64,000 nucleotides of DNA from Epiperipatus broadwayi (lineage: Eukaryota; Onychophora; Udeonychophora; Euonychophora; Peripatidae), in the NCBI GenBank assembly GCA_028023455.1, contig JAQFVV010000014.1:3909336-3973335 (forward strand), written 5' to 3'. A program made the position numbers and the translations under genes. This document shows, piece by piece, positions 34,977-47,519 of the stretch; the stretch's first letter is position 1; each line of letters opens with the position of its first letter. Under the pieces are notes generated by a model. That model was not told the DNA's origin. It saw only the letters and a program-made list of their open reading frames with translations, and searched no databases.

Positions 34977-36842
34977 CTAAGTTTTGTTTGGTTTAATGTG
35001 TCCAGGATAATTTGCATTAGGATTATCTGATGTGTGTTCAGTATTAACTTTTATTTTCTTATGTGTTCTTCTGTGGATATCAACACCAGCTAAATATACC
35101 TGCTGTTGTGGTGTTGAAGTGGAAGCAACTGAACGCAATTGTCTATCCGAGTGTGTGTCCGTTGGAGTTCCTGTTATTTGGAGGTCAGAGTTATTAGATT
35201 TTATTTTCTTTTTAAACGGAGTGGATTGCTTTGTTGGAGCATGATTCACTGGTGATTTACATTTTATAGCGGTAGATTGATTATTATTATCTTGAATCGA
35301 TTCAGTTACATCAATTCCCTTTTTTCTTTTTGCAATTTTTTTATTTTTTGTTACTAATTGAAACGGAATGGAATCTTCCGCGAAAATATCTTCAAGCTCA
35401 CTTGATGAGGATGAGCTAATATTCTCATCATCAAGTTCTGAGTTACTAATTATTGGTACATCCAGGTGTATTGGTATTGATTGTTTGTCAGAGATAATCA
35501 AGGTTGATGAATCCCGGGTTTGTGGTAACTCCGTTTGGGTATTATCATTATCTCCTGTTTGACTTAAAGTTGGTGTTATTTTGATGTTGATATTTTCGTT
35601 ATATTTTGTTGTATTTAATTGGCTCCAGCAACGATGTGTTCTCGAGTGTTTTAATCCGCATTTTTGACATACTTTGGTAGGGCATTCTTGTATTAAATGC
35701 GATCGTTGTTTGCAATGAAAGCACTGGGGTGGTAAACCTCTGAAAGTGACGATTACTGGTGAGATGTCTGTTTCATGTACAGTTGGTATATCACTAGGTG
35801 TAACATTCTTGTTTAATGTTATGCTAAACGTCGCAATATTTAAAAATACTGGGATAACTGCATTTTTATCAAGCAGATATTTAAAGTTTGTTATTTTCCC
35901 GTATTTTGAAAGAATTAATTGCAAGTCAATTTCATTAAAATCAACGTGGCAGTTTTTGATTCTTCCTTGTAGAGATAGGGGTCGCTCCATATCGATGTAA
36001 CAAAGGATTCTTGAGTTCAAAAATTTAATATTATTTTTGAAAATATTCCTTTGCATTTTATTATGGAATTCTATGCATAAATATCTATTATTAGGATGGT
36101 ATAATATTTTATAAATAAATGTCCATAATTTTTTTTCAGTCAAAAGTTGATAAAATTCATCCATAGGAAATTTAAATAAATCGCATTCCGTGTTTGTAAC
36201 TGCCATTATTAACGTTTTCTCGCTATGAAATTTTTGGAACGATCTAAAGAGACTTTGAGGTATGGTTTGGTTAAAATTATTTGTGTACTGAGCATATAAT
36301 TCCGAAGTAATTAATTGGGTATCATCTGGAATTATATTTACATTATTTTGTTCGTCTTCGTTATCATTTTCTAGGCCTAATACTTCTGTTAAGTATTCAG
36401 TTGAATTCTGCACGTTACTGGTAATATTATCGGCATGAGATTTAACTGCTCTAGCATACGAATTATTTTCTTTTATTTGATTTTCCTTTAGATCTTGTTT
36501 GAAAAAGTGTTGATTATTGTCTGATTCTTGCATAAGGTTATTAGCATTAATATTATTAGTTGTTTTCGGTAATTCTGGGAAACTGTCCATGTTTTCGATA
36601 GACTCTTGCATGCTCGTTTGAACGTTAACAGAGCCGAACGTTTTCTTAGGTTTCATTAGCTTAGCTTGCGGTTTCACTTGATTGCTAGTTTGAATTGTGT
36701 TATTCGATTTATTTTGGTTATTGATTGTAATTTGAACATCTTCAGTTTGAAATGATGAATTATTATTAGACATAACAGAATTATTTGTAGGCTCACTTAC
36801 GTTTGTCATTTGATTTAGAAGCAACGAGTCTTTCGACTCCAT
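34977..36842 (-). CDS. LINE A ORF1, RNA-binding Gag-like protein
   Basis: This is a 621-codon intact frame. Residues 1-200 are low-complexity, rich in Asn, Ser and Gln. Residues about 205-365 form a compact region in the place of the RRM-like domain of L1/Tx1 ORF1 proteins. Two zinc knuckles follow at about 372-401: CFHCKQRSHLIQEC (CX2CX4HX4C), then CQKCGLKHSRTHRC. The tail has an acidic/serine patch (ENISSSSSSELEDIFAED) and then basic stretches (KKIAKRKK, KKKIK). The protein would coat element RNA into ribonucleoprotein. The start was chosen because it is the first Met and follows a short CAAGATGGCC-type 5' UTR. The corresponding decayed ORF1 at 44,215-41,800 shows the same order. Confidence 0.88.
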   Translation of the reverse strand: MESKDSLLLNQMTNVSEPTNNSVMSNNNSSFQTEDVQITINNQNKSNNTIQTSNQVKPQAKLMKPKKTFGSVNVQTSMQESIENMDSFPELPKTTNNINANNLMQESDNNQHFFKQDLKENQIKENNSYARAVKSHADNITSNVQNSTEYLTEVLGLENDNEDEQNNVNIIPDDTQLITSELYAQYTNNFNQTIPQSLFRSFQKFHSEKTLIMAVTNTECDLFKFPMDEFYQLLTEKKLWTFIYKILYHPNNRYLCIEFHNKMQRNIFKNNIKFLNSRILCYIDMERPLSLQGRIKNCHVDFNEIDLQLILSKYGKITNFKYLLDKNAVIPVFLNIATFSITLNKNVTPSDIPTVHETDISPVIVTFRGLPPQCFHCKQRSHLIQECPTKVCQKCGLKHSRTHRCWSQLNTTKYNENINIKITPTLSQTGDNDNTQTELPQTRDSSTLIISDKQSIPIHLDVPIISNSELDDENISSSSSSELEDIFAEDSIPFQLVTKNKKIAKRKKGIDVTESIQDNNNQSTAIKCKSPVNHAPTKQSTPFKKKIKSNNSDLQITGTPTDTHSDRQLRSVASTSTPQQQVYLAGVDIHRRTHKKIKVNTEHTSDNPNANYPGHIKPNKT

Positions 36843-37044
36843 AGTTATAGAACAGATAAATTAAATCTGTCAGATTTTAAAAAAGGAAGTAGATTTTACC
36901 TACCTAATTGTTTATTCCAGTGTAATAAACTATAATGATAAAAGTATCAACCACAAGTAGACTCAAATAGTAGAATTTCAATGAAAATTTTAAAATTATT
37001 TTGGAGCCAAAACGACCTGCTTGTGAGGCATGGTGGCCATCTTG
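36843..37044 (-). promoter_or_regulatory. LINE A 5' UTR / likely internal promoter
   Basis: These 202 bases lie between the microsatellite edge and the ORF1 ATG. The 5' end reads CAAGATGGCCACCATG; such CAAGATGG starts are common at 5' ends of L1-type elements and resemble a YY1-type site. Promoter function is inferred from family behaviour. Confidence 0.5.
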
Positions 37045-37225
<181 letters not shown>

Positions 37226-37600
37226 ACAACAATACCAAGAATAAAAAGTAATACAAGAAATGATATAATGCAGGCAATTGCACCATGCCTACCATAAAAC
37301 TGTCCAACAAATACCAAAAGCAAACAGAAAAGCAGGACATCCACTCAAACCCAAAAACAGAGACAAATTAAAAAAGTCAGGATAGAATAAAACTGTTTTG
37401 ACACCTCCATACAGGCATGCTCAGATGAAGACATAAGTGAAGCATGATCAGATGAATGATATAACTAAAGATGATCTAGACCAAAGCTATAAAGACACAC
37501 AAGAACAACAAATAACATTGAATCAAGAAATACAACCAGATACATTCACAATATAAATTATTAATAAGAATTAAAATTGGAGCTATTAACACAAGAGGAT

Positions 37601-37680
37601 TAAACTCCACTACAAAAATCAATAGGTTAAAACAATGGATTAAACTCGACTACAAAAATCAATAGGTTAAAACAATGGAT
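37601..37680. repeat. 40-bp tandem duplication
   Basis: TAAACTCCACTACAAAAATC and TAAACTCGACTACAAAAATC open the two copies, which differ by a single base. Confidence 0.95.
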
Positions 37681-38029
37681 TACAAACACACAAACACACA
37701 TAATCAGATTACTGTAAATGAAGATATATGCCAGATCACACAACCAATCCAGAAAACTATCTAAGCAAAGAAGGCAATCCAGAAAACAAAGAAGGATTCT
37801 GTGCATGCTCAAGACAATCCTCAACTCCATCTGCTGGGTTAGGTCTCATCATCATTAATACCTGCTTATTCACATCTTTCAAAATACTCTTCGTAGATTC
37901 AAACCTACTTCTTACAACATTCAACCATAAAATTATAACAATTAATATTATCTTTGTTTATATGCCATCATAAGACAACAAAATTAATACAATAATAGCT
38001 AACAACAACTCAATGTTAGCTATAAAAGC

Positions 38030-38045
38030 AAATTCAAACATTTTA
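38030..38045. repeat. Target-site duplication of LINE B (left)
   Basis: AAATTCAAACATTTTA here and AAATCCAACCATTTTA at 44,485-44,500 agree at 14 of 16 bases. They flank LINE B exactly where the host LINE C protein sense is broken and resumes. Confidence 0.85.
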
Positions 38046-40105
38046 TTTTTTCAATAATAATTTATTCATAATATATAATGATTATATCTTGATGAAAAAA
38101 AAATTGTACATTAACATGATTATATTAGGCTCTCTTTGTTGTTTGGCTAGAATGTATTATGTGAACATGACTGTTATATCGCATTATGTGAACACGGCTG
38201 TTATGTCACTTATGTGGTTGGGTAAATTGAAGGAAAGTTTGTATAGCTTGTGAGGTACTCAGAACTTGTTTTACATGGTTAGAATGTTTTATATAAGCAT
38301 AAGTTTAAAATTGCCTAATCTAAAAGGCTGAGTTGGTTGAAATTGAGAAACAGGAAGGAGGTAGTGAGATTAATGACCAGGTGTCATCAAAGGCTTTACT
38401 GGAGGCAAGGAGCTGATCATGTTTCTTAACTTTTTTGAGTGTTTGATAAAACAAAGGTATGACTTTAAGAGTGGTAATTCCATGAGTGTTTTGCATCTTA
38501 CAATCCATATGGCATAAAGGACAAAGGTGGAAAGTCTTATTATTGAAAATGTGCCATTACAAATGGTGTTTTCAAGTGAGAGACTTATGTAAGTTTATAT
38601 GTTGGAGTTGATAATAATCATATCTTTCAGCATTTTAAGTCCTGGGCATCGATGTATAATCTGTTCTATGGTTTCATCTTTTCAGGAGCACAGACCACAT
38701 ACTGGGTCAAAGCTAGAAAGACCTCTTTGATGATAAAGAAAACAACTCATGGGAAGCACATTAAGATTAATTTTAATGATGAAGTCAAGGAATTTGGGTT
38801 CCAGACTCCATCTTTTGAAGTATGTAATTAGTCTTTGGTTGGTTACATTTAGACTGGTTTTAACAGGCTGTTGATTAGATTTGATTAGGCTATACACTTC
38901 CCATAGGGTGAATTTTCAATCAAGGTTAGTGGGCATGATCAGGTTATATAGTTTTAAGTGTTCTACTAATGATGATACCCATGACATGGTAAAAGGTGGT
39001 GGATAATCAGTCAGAACAATTTTTTAAATAATGTTGGAATATTCAAAGGAATGGATAAGATTATGCAGAGTATTGTGGGTTTTTTTGTAATATGACTGCC
39101 TGTATTGAGTGGAATATCAGGCCATTGTACCTGCATGGCAGTTGTATATCTTGCAAGCTAATTACCATTGTCCTTCCTCTCCAGAGAAGTTTGGTGCATA
39201 ATTGGTTTTGTTTTGAAACTGTTTTGAAATTTTAATGAATGGAGGATAGTATGAGATTTTTGGCATTATGATCATGTTGAGGAGGCCTATCTTTCCATAT
39301 AGTGAGATGTAGACTCTAAAAAGTGAAATGGTGATAGCTTTGGTTGGTTTAAGGATGTCTTCTTGAATCTCTCTTGCCATTGCAGTTGGAGGTTTGAAAA
39401 TTGGGAAAACTACATATCATCGGGGTTTCCAGAGAAGGGTGAGTTAATTTGCTTACCAGTCATTATCTTCCAGATGGATGATTTGTTATAATTTATTTGT
39501 AAGCCTAGTTTTATTGTATTTCTGTTTAAAATGTTCATGAGATGGTGCAGGTGTTTTATGGTGGGTAGCACAACCATGAGGTCATCTATGTATGCAAATA
39601 CATTGAGATTTGAGAGAGGGAATAAATACTCTTGGGAGGTTTTCTTTCATATCCATCAGAAGAGGGTTGATGTATTCCATGAAGAATAGGGCACTGAAAG
39701 GATATCCTTGAGGGATCAACTTGTATGGCTTGAAACCTGGTGAGATCTTTCCATCAAGAGAGAGAAAAATATTTCTCTTGTTGAGCAGATTGCTGCCCAT
39801 CTGAACAATTGCACTTGGAATGTCATATTCAGTCAGAATATCCAGGAGGGTATTTATCCAGACTGAATCAAAGGCTGCTACAATATCCAGTTGGACAGCA
39901 TAAGTTTGGATTTGTGATGTACTTTGATATAATTGATAAGTGCCATAACATTGGTCATAGCATGCAAGGTTGAGGATCCCTTTTTTTCCATATTGGTTTG
40001 ATGAGATATGATTAAGGATCTGAGTTTGTATATGATCTTTAGTAATTAATTTCATTATCTTGATAAGCAATGGGGTCATGGAAATTGGCTGGATACTGTT
40101 AATGT

Positions 40106-40381
40106 CATTTGGTGGTTTTGCTTATTTAAAAAATGGCTCAAGTGCCACTGGGTAGAGTTCTGCCATGTTTCTGTTGCCTGAGGCTAGGAGATCTATCATT
40201 TTTTTAATAATTGGAATAGTGAAATGACTGGGATGTTTGCGAACATTTGGTGGTTTTTCTTATTTAAGAAATGGCTCAAGTGCCACTGGGTAGAGTTCTG
40301 CCATGTTTCTGTTGCCTGAGGCTAGGTGATCTATCATTTTTTTAATAATTGGAACAGTGAACTGACTAGGATGTTTGAGAA
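40106..40381. repeat. 138-bp tandem duplication in LINE B
   Basis: The unit containing CTCAAGTGCCACTGGGTAGA occurs twice with offset 138 and few differences. Confidence 0.92.
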
Positions 40382-40646
40382 GAAAATTTAGAATGCTGTG
40401 AAGGCCCGGATGAACAGTGTCAGAGAGGGAAGTTATCTTCTTTTTGATTTGGGTTTCTGTGATACTGTGTTCACCTGGGCCACCAGCAAACAATCAATTG
40501 TTTTTAGGAGGAGACCCATCATTTTGCATTGCTTGACAGAAAGTGTTGGCTGATGTGCTGCATCATTGGAAAGCCAATGAGATTGGTGCTGTTTGTATTG
40601 ATAGATGATAAGTGACTTGTTTTTATTGTACCCCAGTGCCCATCTG

Positions 40647-40802
40647 AGGTAGTCTCTCATTCAGCAATGTTGTTATGATAAGAAAAATTTGGATCTTGTG
40701 ATGGATATATATTCCATGAGAAACAGGTAGCCTCTCATTCAGCAATGTTGTTGTGATAAAAAACATATGGATCTTGTGATGGATATATATTCTGTGAGAG
40801 AC
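40647..40802. repeat. 78-bp tandem duplication in LINE B
   Basis: AGGTAGTCTCTCATTCAGCA and AGGTAGCCTCTCATTCAGCA open two near-identical units with offset 78. Confidence 0.92.
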
Positions 40803-41799
40803 TTTTGCTTGATTTTGAAGAGATTTTTCAGAGTGATAATTTTTTCCATATTTGCATAATTTTGCTGTAGAGATTGAAGTTCTGTTAAGTCATTTAGAAG
40901 GCCATTTGGTCCTTTGATTTTCCAGATGTGGTGGTTTAATATGGACTGTAGAATACTGATGAAGGCAAACCAGTTCTCTCCAGTTGGAAGGGAACGGATG
41001 TTTATTTTCCAGAAATAGATGTATGCCTCAGACACCTCTGTCACATTTAATTAAGAGATCATGTGCATAGTTTTTCCAGGTCCATCCACAGGTAAATAAA
41101 CTGTAATAGGTGTCAGTTGAATAATCAAAACCATATGATCAGAAAAGACAACAGGGGCAAAGGCTGCATCGAGGGTGAAGTTGAGGTTGGGAGTAAAGTA
41201 CACCAGGTCAATCAGTGACTTTTAGTTTGGTGTAGAAAAAGTAGGCTTCAGGAGAAAAGAAGTCCTCTTCATACATTAATCTGCAGTTTATTAGATGCAA
41301 AAATCTCTTGTTGAAGTCACTGTATGTGGTGTTGAAGTCTTTGAGGAGGTGAGGTTCTGTTACCATTGATGGCATTTAAAATATGGATTATTTTTAGGTA
41401 TTGTGAGGGTCTTTGGCTGTGTATATGTAAGCTATGATAATTGGATATCCACAATAGTCTATTTCTACATAATTACATTGGAATCTATGAATAGTATATT
41501 AAAATTTTTTGGTGGCATTGACTTGTTAAGAATTCCAACTCCACCTGCCACTGAGGGACCAATGAAAAATTGAGTAAATCCATGAGAGAAGCATTAGAAT
41601 TTTATGATCTGTATTGTGATGAAATTTAGTTTCACCCATTAAAAGGATATGTGGAGAGCAGAGGAAAAGCCAGTTTTTAATAGTTTGAGCTCTATCAATT
41701 GAATTGATGCCACATATATTAAGGCCAGCAATTTTGCAGAACATGATTACTTAATCCAAACTCTTTTCAGCAAAGTGTGCTTAGTCACTGAGGGGAGGT

Positions 41800-44215
41800 T
41801 GGATCGATGGTGAATTTGTAATCTGAAGAATTTTGTCCATAAAATCTTCTGTACCTGATATAGTTATGTATTCTAACTGAGATTCTTCAGATTGATCCAT
41901 TGTATCATTGATTGTTGGGTACATGGTTTTCCTATTTTTTCTATGGATTTGTGAAGCTTTGAGCTGGATGTATCATAAATTTATTTGTTAGAGGGGGATG
42001 GTGGTTCATGTGTCAGTTGGGAGTTGTCCTCATCTGAGCTTGACCTATCTATGTGAATAGATTTCCTTATAATTTTCTTATTTGTATTCAGGGTAATTGT
42101 TATGTTAGTTTTTTGAGTGTTTTAATGTTTATCGGTGTTATTTTCTGTCCTGTTTTTTAGAGGAATGTGTTTTTTATTGTTGTAAGATTTTGGTTTATTT
42201 TTTTGGTCTGAGACATTTTCTATTTGCTGTATCTCTTGTGAGACTTTATTAATATGCTGACTGTCATGATGTATGTTTAAGAGTTTTCTTCACCTGTATG
42301 TTTAGGATTTGATGGAGATGTAGGTTTGTAGTCATTTTGTGGACCACTTCATTTGGGTTTGATAGGCTTTGCTGGTCTTAATATTCATGATAGATCAATG
42401 ATTTTATGCTGAGTGGATGTTATATTGGATGTGTTGTTTTGAGATATTTTGCCTATGATATTTTTAATTTTTAAATGCATTTTTTTCCTCACCTGGATCG
42501 GTTTGCTTTTGTCAATTAGGTTGGTCATGTTGTGTTCTTTTGTAGTTAGAGTTTGGTCTGATATTGCTTCTCTGAGGATTGTTTTGCATGTGTTGTCTGC
42601 TTGTTCTTGTATATTTTTAGTTTGAATGGTTTTAATGGTTGTATAGGTTATTGCTTGGTTCTCTGTTTCACTGAAGTTTGTGTAAAGGCCAGTATCTGTT
42701 CATTCTTGATTATATTCAACTTGATTGATAGGTTTAGCTGTGTAAAGGTTTGCTGAAGGATTTTTTTGATTAGCATTGTCTGAGTGTGTGAGTTTTCTGT
42801 TTGATTTAAGCCCAAGAGATGTTTGGCTATTTAGGATTGTGGTAGAGGTATTGATAGATCTACCAGAACATCTATGAACTTTATTCTTTTTAAGATCGCA
42901 GTTTGTATAAATTCTTGCTACACATTCTTTTATGAGGTGTGTTCTTTGAAGACAGAAGAAACACTGTGGTTGGACCCCTGGAAGACAATACCATAGGAGA
43001 GCCTCTTTCAAAAATGATGGTGGGTATATCAGTGGGTAAAATGTTTTTCTTTAATGTAAGTGTGAAGACTTCTGTATTGGACAAACTTTGTTCCTCTAAG
43101 TGAGGGTTTAGGAGATGTTTAAATTTTCTAACTGATTCATAATTAATCAGAATGTTTTGCAGTTCTTGTTCATTAAAGTATGCAAGGCAGTTTTGGATTT
43201 TGCCAAATAGTGTAACTAAATGGTTCATATCTATGGAGCATAATATATAGTTTCCTAGAGACCTGTAGTTATTTTTGAAGTTCATATGATCCACTCTTAT
43301 TTTAAGCTCAACAATAACATAGTTATCATTGGGATGCTTAGGATTTTATGAATACCCCTGCCTAGCTGCTTTTGATTGATTAGATTGTAGAGTTATTCCA
43401 AAGGGAACTTATATAAAGCACATTATTGATTTGTTATGGCTAGAATTAGGAACTTATCACTGTAGTAGTTTGCAAATAATTTATATAGAGTGTTAGGTAT
43501 CTTTTATTGAAATTGTTGTTTATTTTTTTAAAAGTTTTATTGTTAACATCATTTATATTAAATGAGTGATTTTCTAGGATATTTAATTTATGTTCTATTC
43601 TAATTCTGAGATATTTAAAAATAATTTATTAAAGTTGTCAGCCTTAATATTTTCGGAGATATTCTCCAGTATTTTTAGACCTTACAATATTTGCATACAT
43701 AGTAGATTTTTTTAATATTGGTGTTGTGGAAATCATTTAAGATTGTATGTTGGCTGCTGTAATTATGGATTGGGGTATGATATTATCTTTGTTTGCTTTT
43801 GAATGAGATTTATCAGTTTTATAATTTATTTCATCGTTTTTATTTTTATAATTACTGTTGACATAACTCTAATGATACAGCACCAGTTTTGTCATCTTCT
43901 GGTGGAAATTTTTTTTTTTTTATAATTTTCGCCGAGATTTTCTTGGCAATAATTTTGTTTATTATATTCAGATAATGTTTTAAGTGTATTATTGGGGAAA
44001 AAAATTTGTTCACTAGAGTCTACTGAGGGTGAGTATAGACTTTGATGAGGAAATGGTTGGTTTTCACTTGTATTTTTAAAGAATTCAATAGATTCGCCTG
44101 AGGCAATATTTATGTTATTGTTTATATTTGGAGGAAATTGTATATTTTCTATACTTTTGCTGTTTTTTGCGATGGTATTTTTCTTTGCTTTACTGGTTGA
44201 TGGGTTTTTATTCAT
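41800..44215 (-). pseudogene. LINE B ORF1, decayed
   Basis: It begins at 44,215 (MNKNPSTSKAKKNTIAKNSK), shows the Asn/Ser-rich N-terminus, then the RRM-position region in frame 43,294-42,890. One zinc knuckle is complete (CFFCLQRTHLIKEC) and the second degraded (IYTNCDLKKNKVHRC) near 42,960-42,870. An acidic patch (SSDEDNSQ) and a basic tail end in a stop near 41,795. Domain order matches LINE A ORF1. Confidence 0.78.
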
Positions 44216-44484
44216 TGTAGAAGTTTATTTAGATGCATTTAAATTAAATCTAAGGCTATAAAATTTACAGCTGATGACTGTATTGCTTGATTGAATGTTG
44301 AGATTATCTATTATATTATCACTCCCATCCTAGATAATTATAAAAAAACAGACTTACCTTGAATATAAGATTTAAAAATAAGGGGTCAAATGCCTTTGTC
44401 TTTCTGAAACTGAAAATCATTAAGGAATACTTTTGCAGACCAAGTCCAAAGATGGCAGCAGATGACGTTATCCAGAGAAGTGAT

Positions 44485-46650
44485 AAATCCAACCATTTTA
44501 ATTGGCAACTGTAATACAACTTATCAAAAATTTATAAACAAATGGCTAACCAGAATCTCAATACCATTAATGAGTACCAAGGTTTCCTACCAGCCAACTC
44601 AATATCTTTCCACAATGGTCAACATTCTTTACTTATAGATCTATGCTTCTACTTCTCAATACTCTGCCACCTCATAACACTAAAGCTATCCCCATCAACA
44701 TTCTCTGACCATTCAGTGCAAATAATCACAATAAGTCATACCCGAATACAAGCATCAATACTACCACTAACAAGAATAGTAAGAGTATTACTCCCAAAAA
44801 CACACCAGAATTCATATTTTCAGAAACATATATCGTGTTAAACAAAATACAAAAACCCATACAACAATATCTAGCCTATATAAACATTGTTTCTTTAAAC
44901 ATCAGCCATACAACAATGAAACAACTGCCTCCCTCCAAATTACTAACACTTGCCAATGAACTTCACAAATGGATATCTATGATAAATCCATCAGACTACA
45001 CACAACAATACATATATAAACTTATACATGCATACAATAATGCATGTGACACCCTCCAAATTACTAACACTTGCCAATGAACTTCACAAATGGATATCTA
45101 TGATCAATCCATCAGACTACACACAACAATACATATATAAACTTATACATGCATACAATAATGCATGTGACACATTAAAGAACTACTAAAAATAAAAAAA
45201 AGCAAAATATGCTTAACACAACCATATACCTGGACAAAGGAATATATAAGATGGGCACTTGGAAACCCACTGCCCATCAAAGTACCAATGGCAATACAGA
45301 CAAATGAAGGAACATATGCAGGCCACAACATGATTCTTCCAATATATGAATTTTTTAAGAAAAGCTCCAGACAAAACAACCACTCACAGGACATGCTAAC
45401 TTATTTGGCCCAGTGGAAGAAAAAAATCATTTCAATGTCAATGAATTCATAATAAAATTGGATCAAATATTGAACACGTGCCACCCAGGAAGTCCTGAAA
45501 TACCATTATTTGTACTAAAACATTTCATCCGGTATAGTGCAAAATACCTATGCAACTTTGTCAACTAACTAATATAGAAAATTTAGCATATGGAAGGAGT
45601 CAAACCAATAGCAATAGTACCCTTCCATAAAAAAGCAAAAAATACCCCCCCCCAACTATATCTGACCAATATTCATGGGACCATTACCAATCAAAATTTC
45701 TAGAAAAAAATAATTAAAGAAAAAGCAGAACCATATATAATGCCATTGATATCAAAGACTCAAATTTGCAAAAAGACACTCCTCAACTGCTCAGACATTT
45801 TTGCTATTTAAAGTAATTATGACCTCAATAGGGAAAATAAAAAATATGCTCCAATAGTGCTTCAATTTGACATAGAAGCAGATTTTGATGACATAGATCT
45901 CCAAATTCTGCTGAAAATGCTGGCAAAAACCAACATTCCCAAATCATAACTATATGTAATAGCAAACCTGCTTTTAAATAAAGAGATACACATAACACTC
46001 AATGGTAGAAATTTGACATCATTCATCCTCACCCAATTTAAATCCCAGGGATCCACCCTCAGCTCATTTCTATTCATATTTTACATTAACCCCCCCTAAT
46101 AAAGAAAATAAAAAAGAGCATTTAGTGAAATACAAATATCCTGGCACAACACAATGCATAACATGTATAGCATATATGGATGATGTCATGGTCTTCCTAT
46201 CCTCAAAAAAGCAAATACCCCAATTACAAATTTTTTTTACAAGAATACATAAATCAATATAAACTAAAATTTAACACTGTATGACTTCTGTCTGGTCACT
46301 ATTCCCTGGTAAACCATGCTCACCAATATACAAATGAAAACTGACCCTATTTCTGGGATTTTCTTTCCATTTGGGGATCACTGGTATGAGACAACATATA
46401 CAAAACAAATTAACAGACAAAGCACAACAAAGTGTTAACTTCCTATCAAAAATGTATCTCTGTATATATTCAAAAGTGCAACTAATAAACCAACTCATAA
46501 TCACAAAAATAGCAGATTATCTGCCAATAAGAACTTATGCAAAAAATTTTAAATCAAAAATCAAAACCATCTGTAATCAACTTCTGTGATCCAATAAAAC
46601 AGTTGCCATATCAGCAAAAAACTTAAACAACCCCTCATAAAAAATGACAT
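44485..46650 (+). pseudogene. LINE C right part: endonuclease end and reverse transcriptase, decayed
   Basis: Protein sense resumes after LINE B with the GDFN-position block (GNCNTTYQKF, near 44,505-44,535), then NSISFHNGQHSLLIDL and FSDHSVQIITIS (near 44,600-44,735). The linker to the RT includes the IRWALG block near 45,245. The RT has a degraded FDIEADFDD (near 45,867-45,893), a SQGSTLSSFLFIFYINP block near 46,043-46,090, and YMDDVMVFL (near 46,173-46,200) as the catalytic box. The post-RT region ends near 46,640. It holds a 121-bp tandem duplication (44,931-45,172) and many stops. The 3' end is missing. Confidence 0.8.
44931..45172. repeat. 121-bp tandem duplication in LINE C
   Basis: CCCTCCAAATTACTAACACT begins both units (44,931 and 45,052). 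They are nearly identical to their ends (TGCATGTGACAC). Confidence 0.95.
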
Positions 46651-47265
46651 GTTTCCTTTTAATTAATTCATAAATATAAAATCATTATCAGAAAAAAAAA
46701 TTTAGGATTTTTTAAAAATAAGCCCAAGATAAAACTTATTAATACTCATATACATCTCTTTAAAAATTCCATGCCTTAAAAAAATAATCACTTAAATTGA
46801 CAATTTTACTATTTAACAATTGTTGGATTTAGTTTGAATAGTAAATTCTGTAAAAAATAAATGTTAAATTTAGTACTACATTTGGCATTGGACTTATTTT
46901 TAATACAACTACTATTTTAAACTTGTAGAGTAGTCTATCAACAATCTACACTTGTAGAATGTTTATGTAATTTAAAAAATTTTTGAATTTTGTCTCCGAT
47001 ATATAATATAATGCAGTAGATACAATTATTTTATGTAAGGATGTAAGCATCTTTATAGAAATCTTTCTATCTATGTAATTTGTTTGAGATTAATTAATAT
47101 AATTATTTCCAATAATTTTAGGAACACTTTTATTTCTATGCAATTTTGTTTGAATTATATTCTAGTACAATTCAATATTAGTAAAACTATTTTAGTTCAC
47201 AGTATTAATTAATACCATTATTTTCAATAATTTTGAGCTTAAGTTTATCCAATAACTGTATTAAA
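46651..47265. other. AT-rich, unassigned
   Basis: No coding or element signal recognised beyond the end of LINE C. Confidence 0.45.
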
Positions 47266-47270
47266 ATCTT

Positions 47271-47516
47271 CAAGAAAAAAAAGTTTCTTTAATGGTATTA
47301 ATGTAACTACATTATCCTATGAAAAATAAAAACGTTCTTTCTCTGAACTCTTTGAGTTCAAATTGAAACATAAAAAACACTTTTTTTAAAAACCAATAAA
47401 TGCTTTAAATCCACAGGTAAAAAATCTTTTTAGTGGTATTGATGTAACAACATTATCCTATGAGAAATATAAACTTTCTTTCTCTGAACTCTCTGAATTC
47501 AAATTGAAATGTAAAA
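47271..47516. repeat. ~145-bp diverged direct repeat
   Basis: CATTATCCTATGA and TCTTTCTCTGAACTCT with matching flanks occur near 47,310 and again near 47,455, about 145 bases apart, with clear but incomplete identity. Confidence 0.75.
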
Positions 47517-47519
47517 ACT

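Larger units (their letters stand above)
30961..37044 (-). mobile_element. LINE A: Tx1/L1-type non-LTR retrotransposon, nearly intact
   Basis: This 6.1-kb minus-strand element has a 202-bp 5' UTR starting CAAGATGGCCACC, ORF1 with CCHC knuckles, an extra middle frame, ORF2 (AP-type endonuclease, reverse transcriptase, C-terminal CCHC) and a 3' UTR of about 250 bp. Both ends abut (ACT)n on the plus strand, so it lies within one microsatellite; a target duplication cannot be read there. CpG is retained, unlike in the older relatives next door, which fits a young insertion. Placement in the L1/Tx1 group rests on the Tx1-like FRGLPPQC knuckle context in ORF1, the NVRGINS start of ORF2, and the L1-like region after the RT (LIWN then GLSLHSIN). 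Confidence 0.88.
37226..38045 (+). pseudogene. LINE C left part: ORF1 tail and endonuclease start, decayed
   Basis: This is a plus-strand relative of LINE A. The end of ORF1 is degraded (a DEDISE acidic patch near 37,427, stop near 37,556). ORF2 begins about 20 bases later with KIGAINTRGLNS (near 37,574). After a 40-bp tandem duplication (37,601-37,680) come degraded endonuclease pieces ending in FVYMPS (near 37,955-37,972). The coding sense then stops at 38,045, inside the stretch preceding the GDFN motif, because another LINE inserted there. The rest continues at 44,485. No middle ORF is present between ORF1 and ORF2. Confidence 0.75.
38320..41744 (-). pseudogene. LINE B ORF2, decayed
   Basis: Endonuclease start at 41,744-41,526 (CKIAGLNICGINSIDRAQ, then LLMGETKFHH), with the catalytic Glu preserved. 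The GDFN region near 41,330 is degraded. The RT has MTPLLIKIMKLITKDHIQTQ (from 40,079), QLDIVAAFDSV (near 39,895), IPQGYPFSALFFMEYINPLL (near 39,720-39,660) and a degraded catalytic box near 39,580. The L1-like post-RT region is near 39,380-39,160 and the C-terminal tail at 38,900-38,320 (FDPVCGLC, then TWSLISL). Many stops and shifts. It follows the ORF1 stop by only about 38 bases, leaving no room for a middle ORF. Confidence 0.82.
38046..44484 (-). mobile_element. LINE B: decayed Tx1/L1-type element inserted in LINE C
   Basis: This minus-strand element of about 6.4 kb has 5' end near 44,484, ORF1 44,215 to about 41,800, ORF2 41,744 to about 38,320, and a 3' UTR to 38,046. It is a full-length relative of LINE A, but every frame is broken, CpG is almost absent and three tandem duplications lie within. 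It splits LINE C. Confidence 0.85.
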
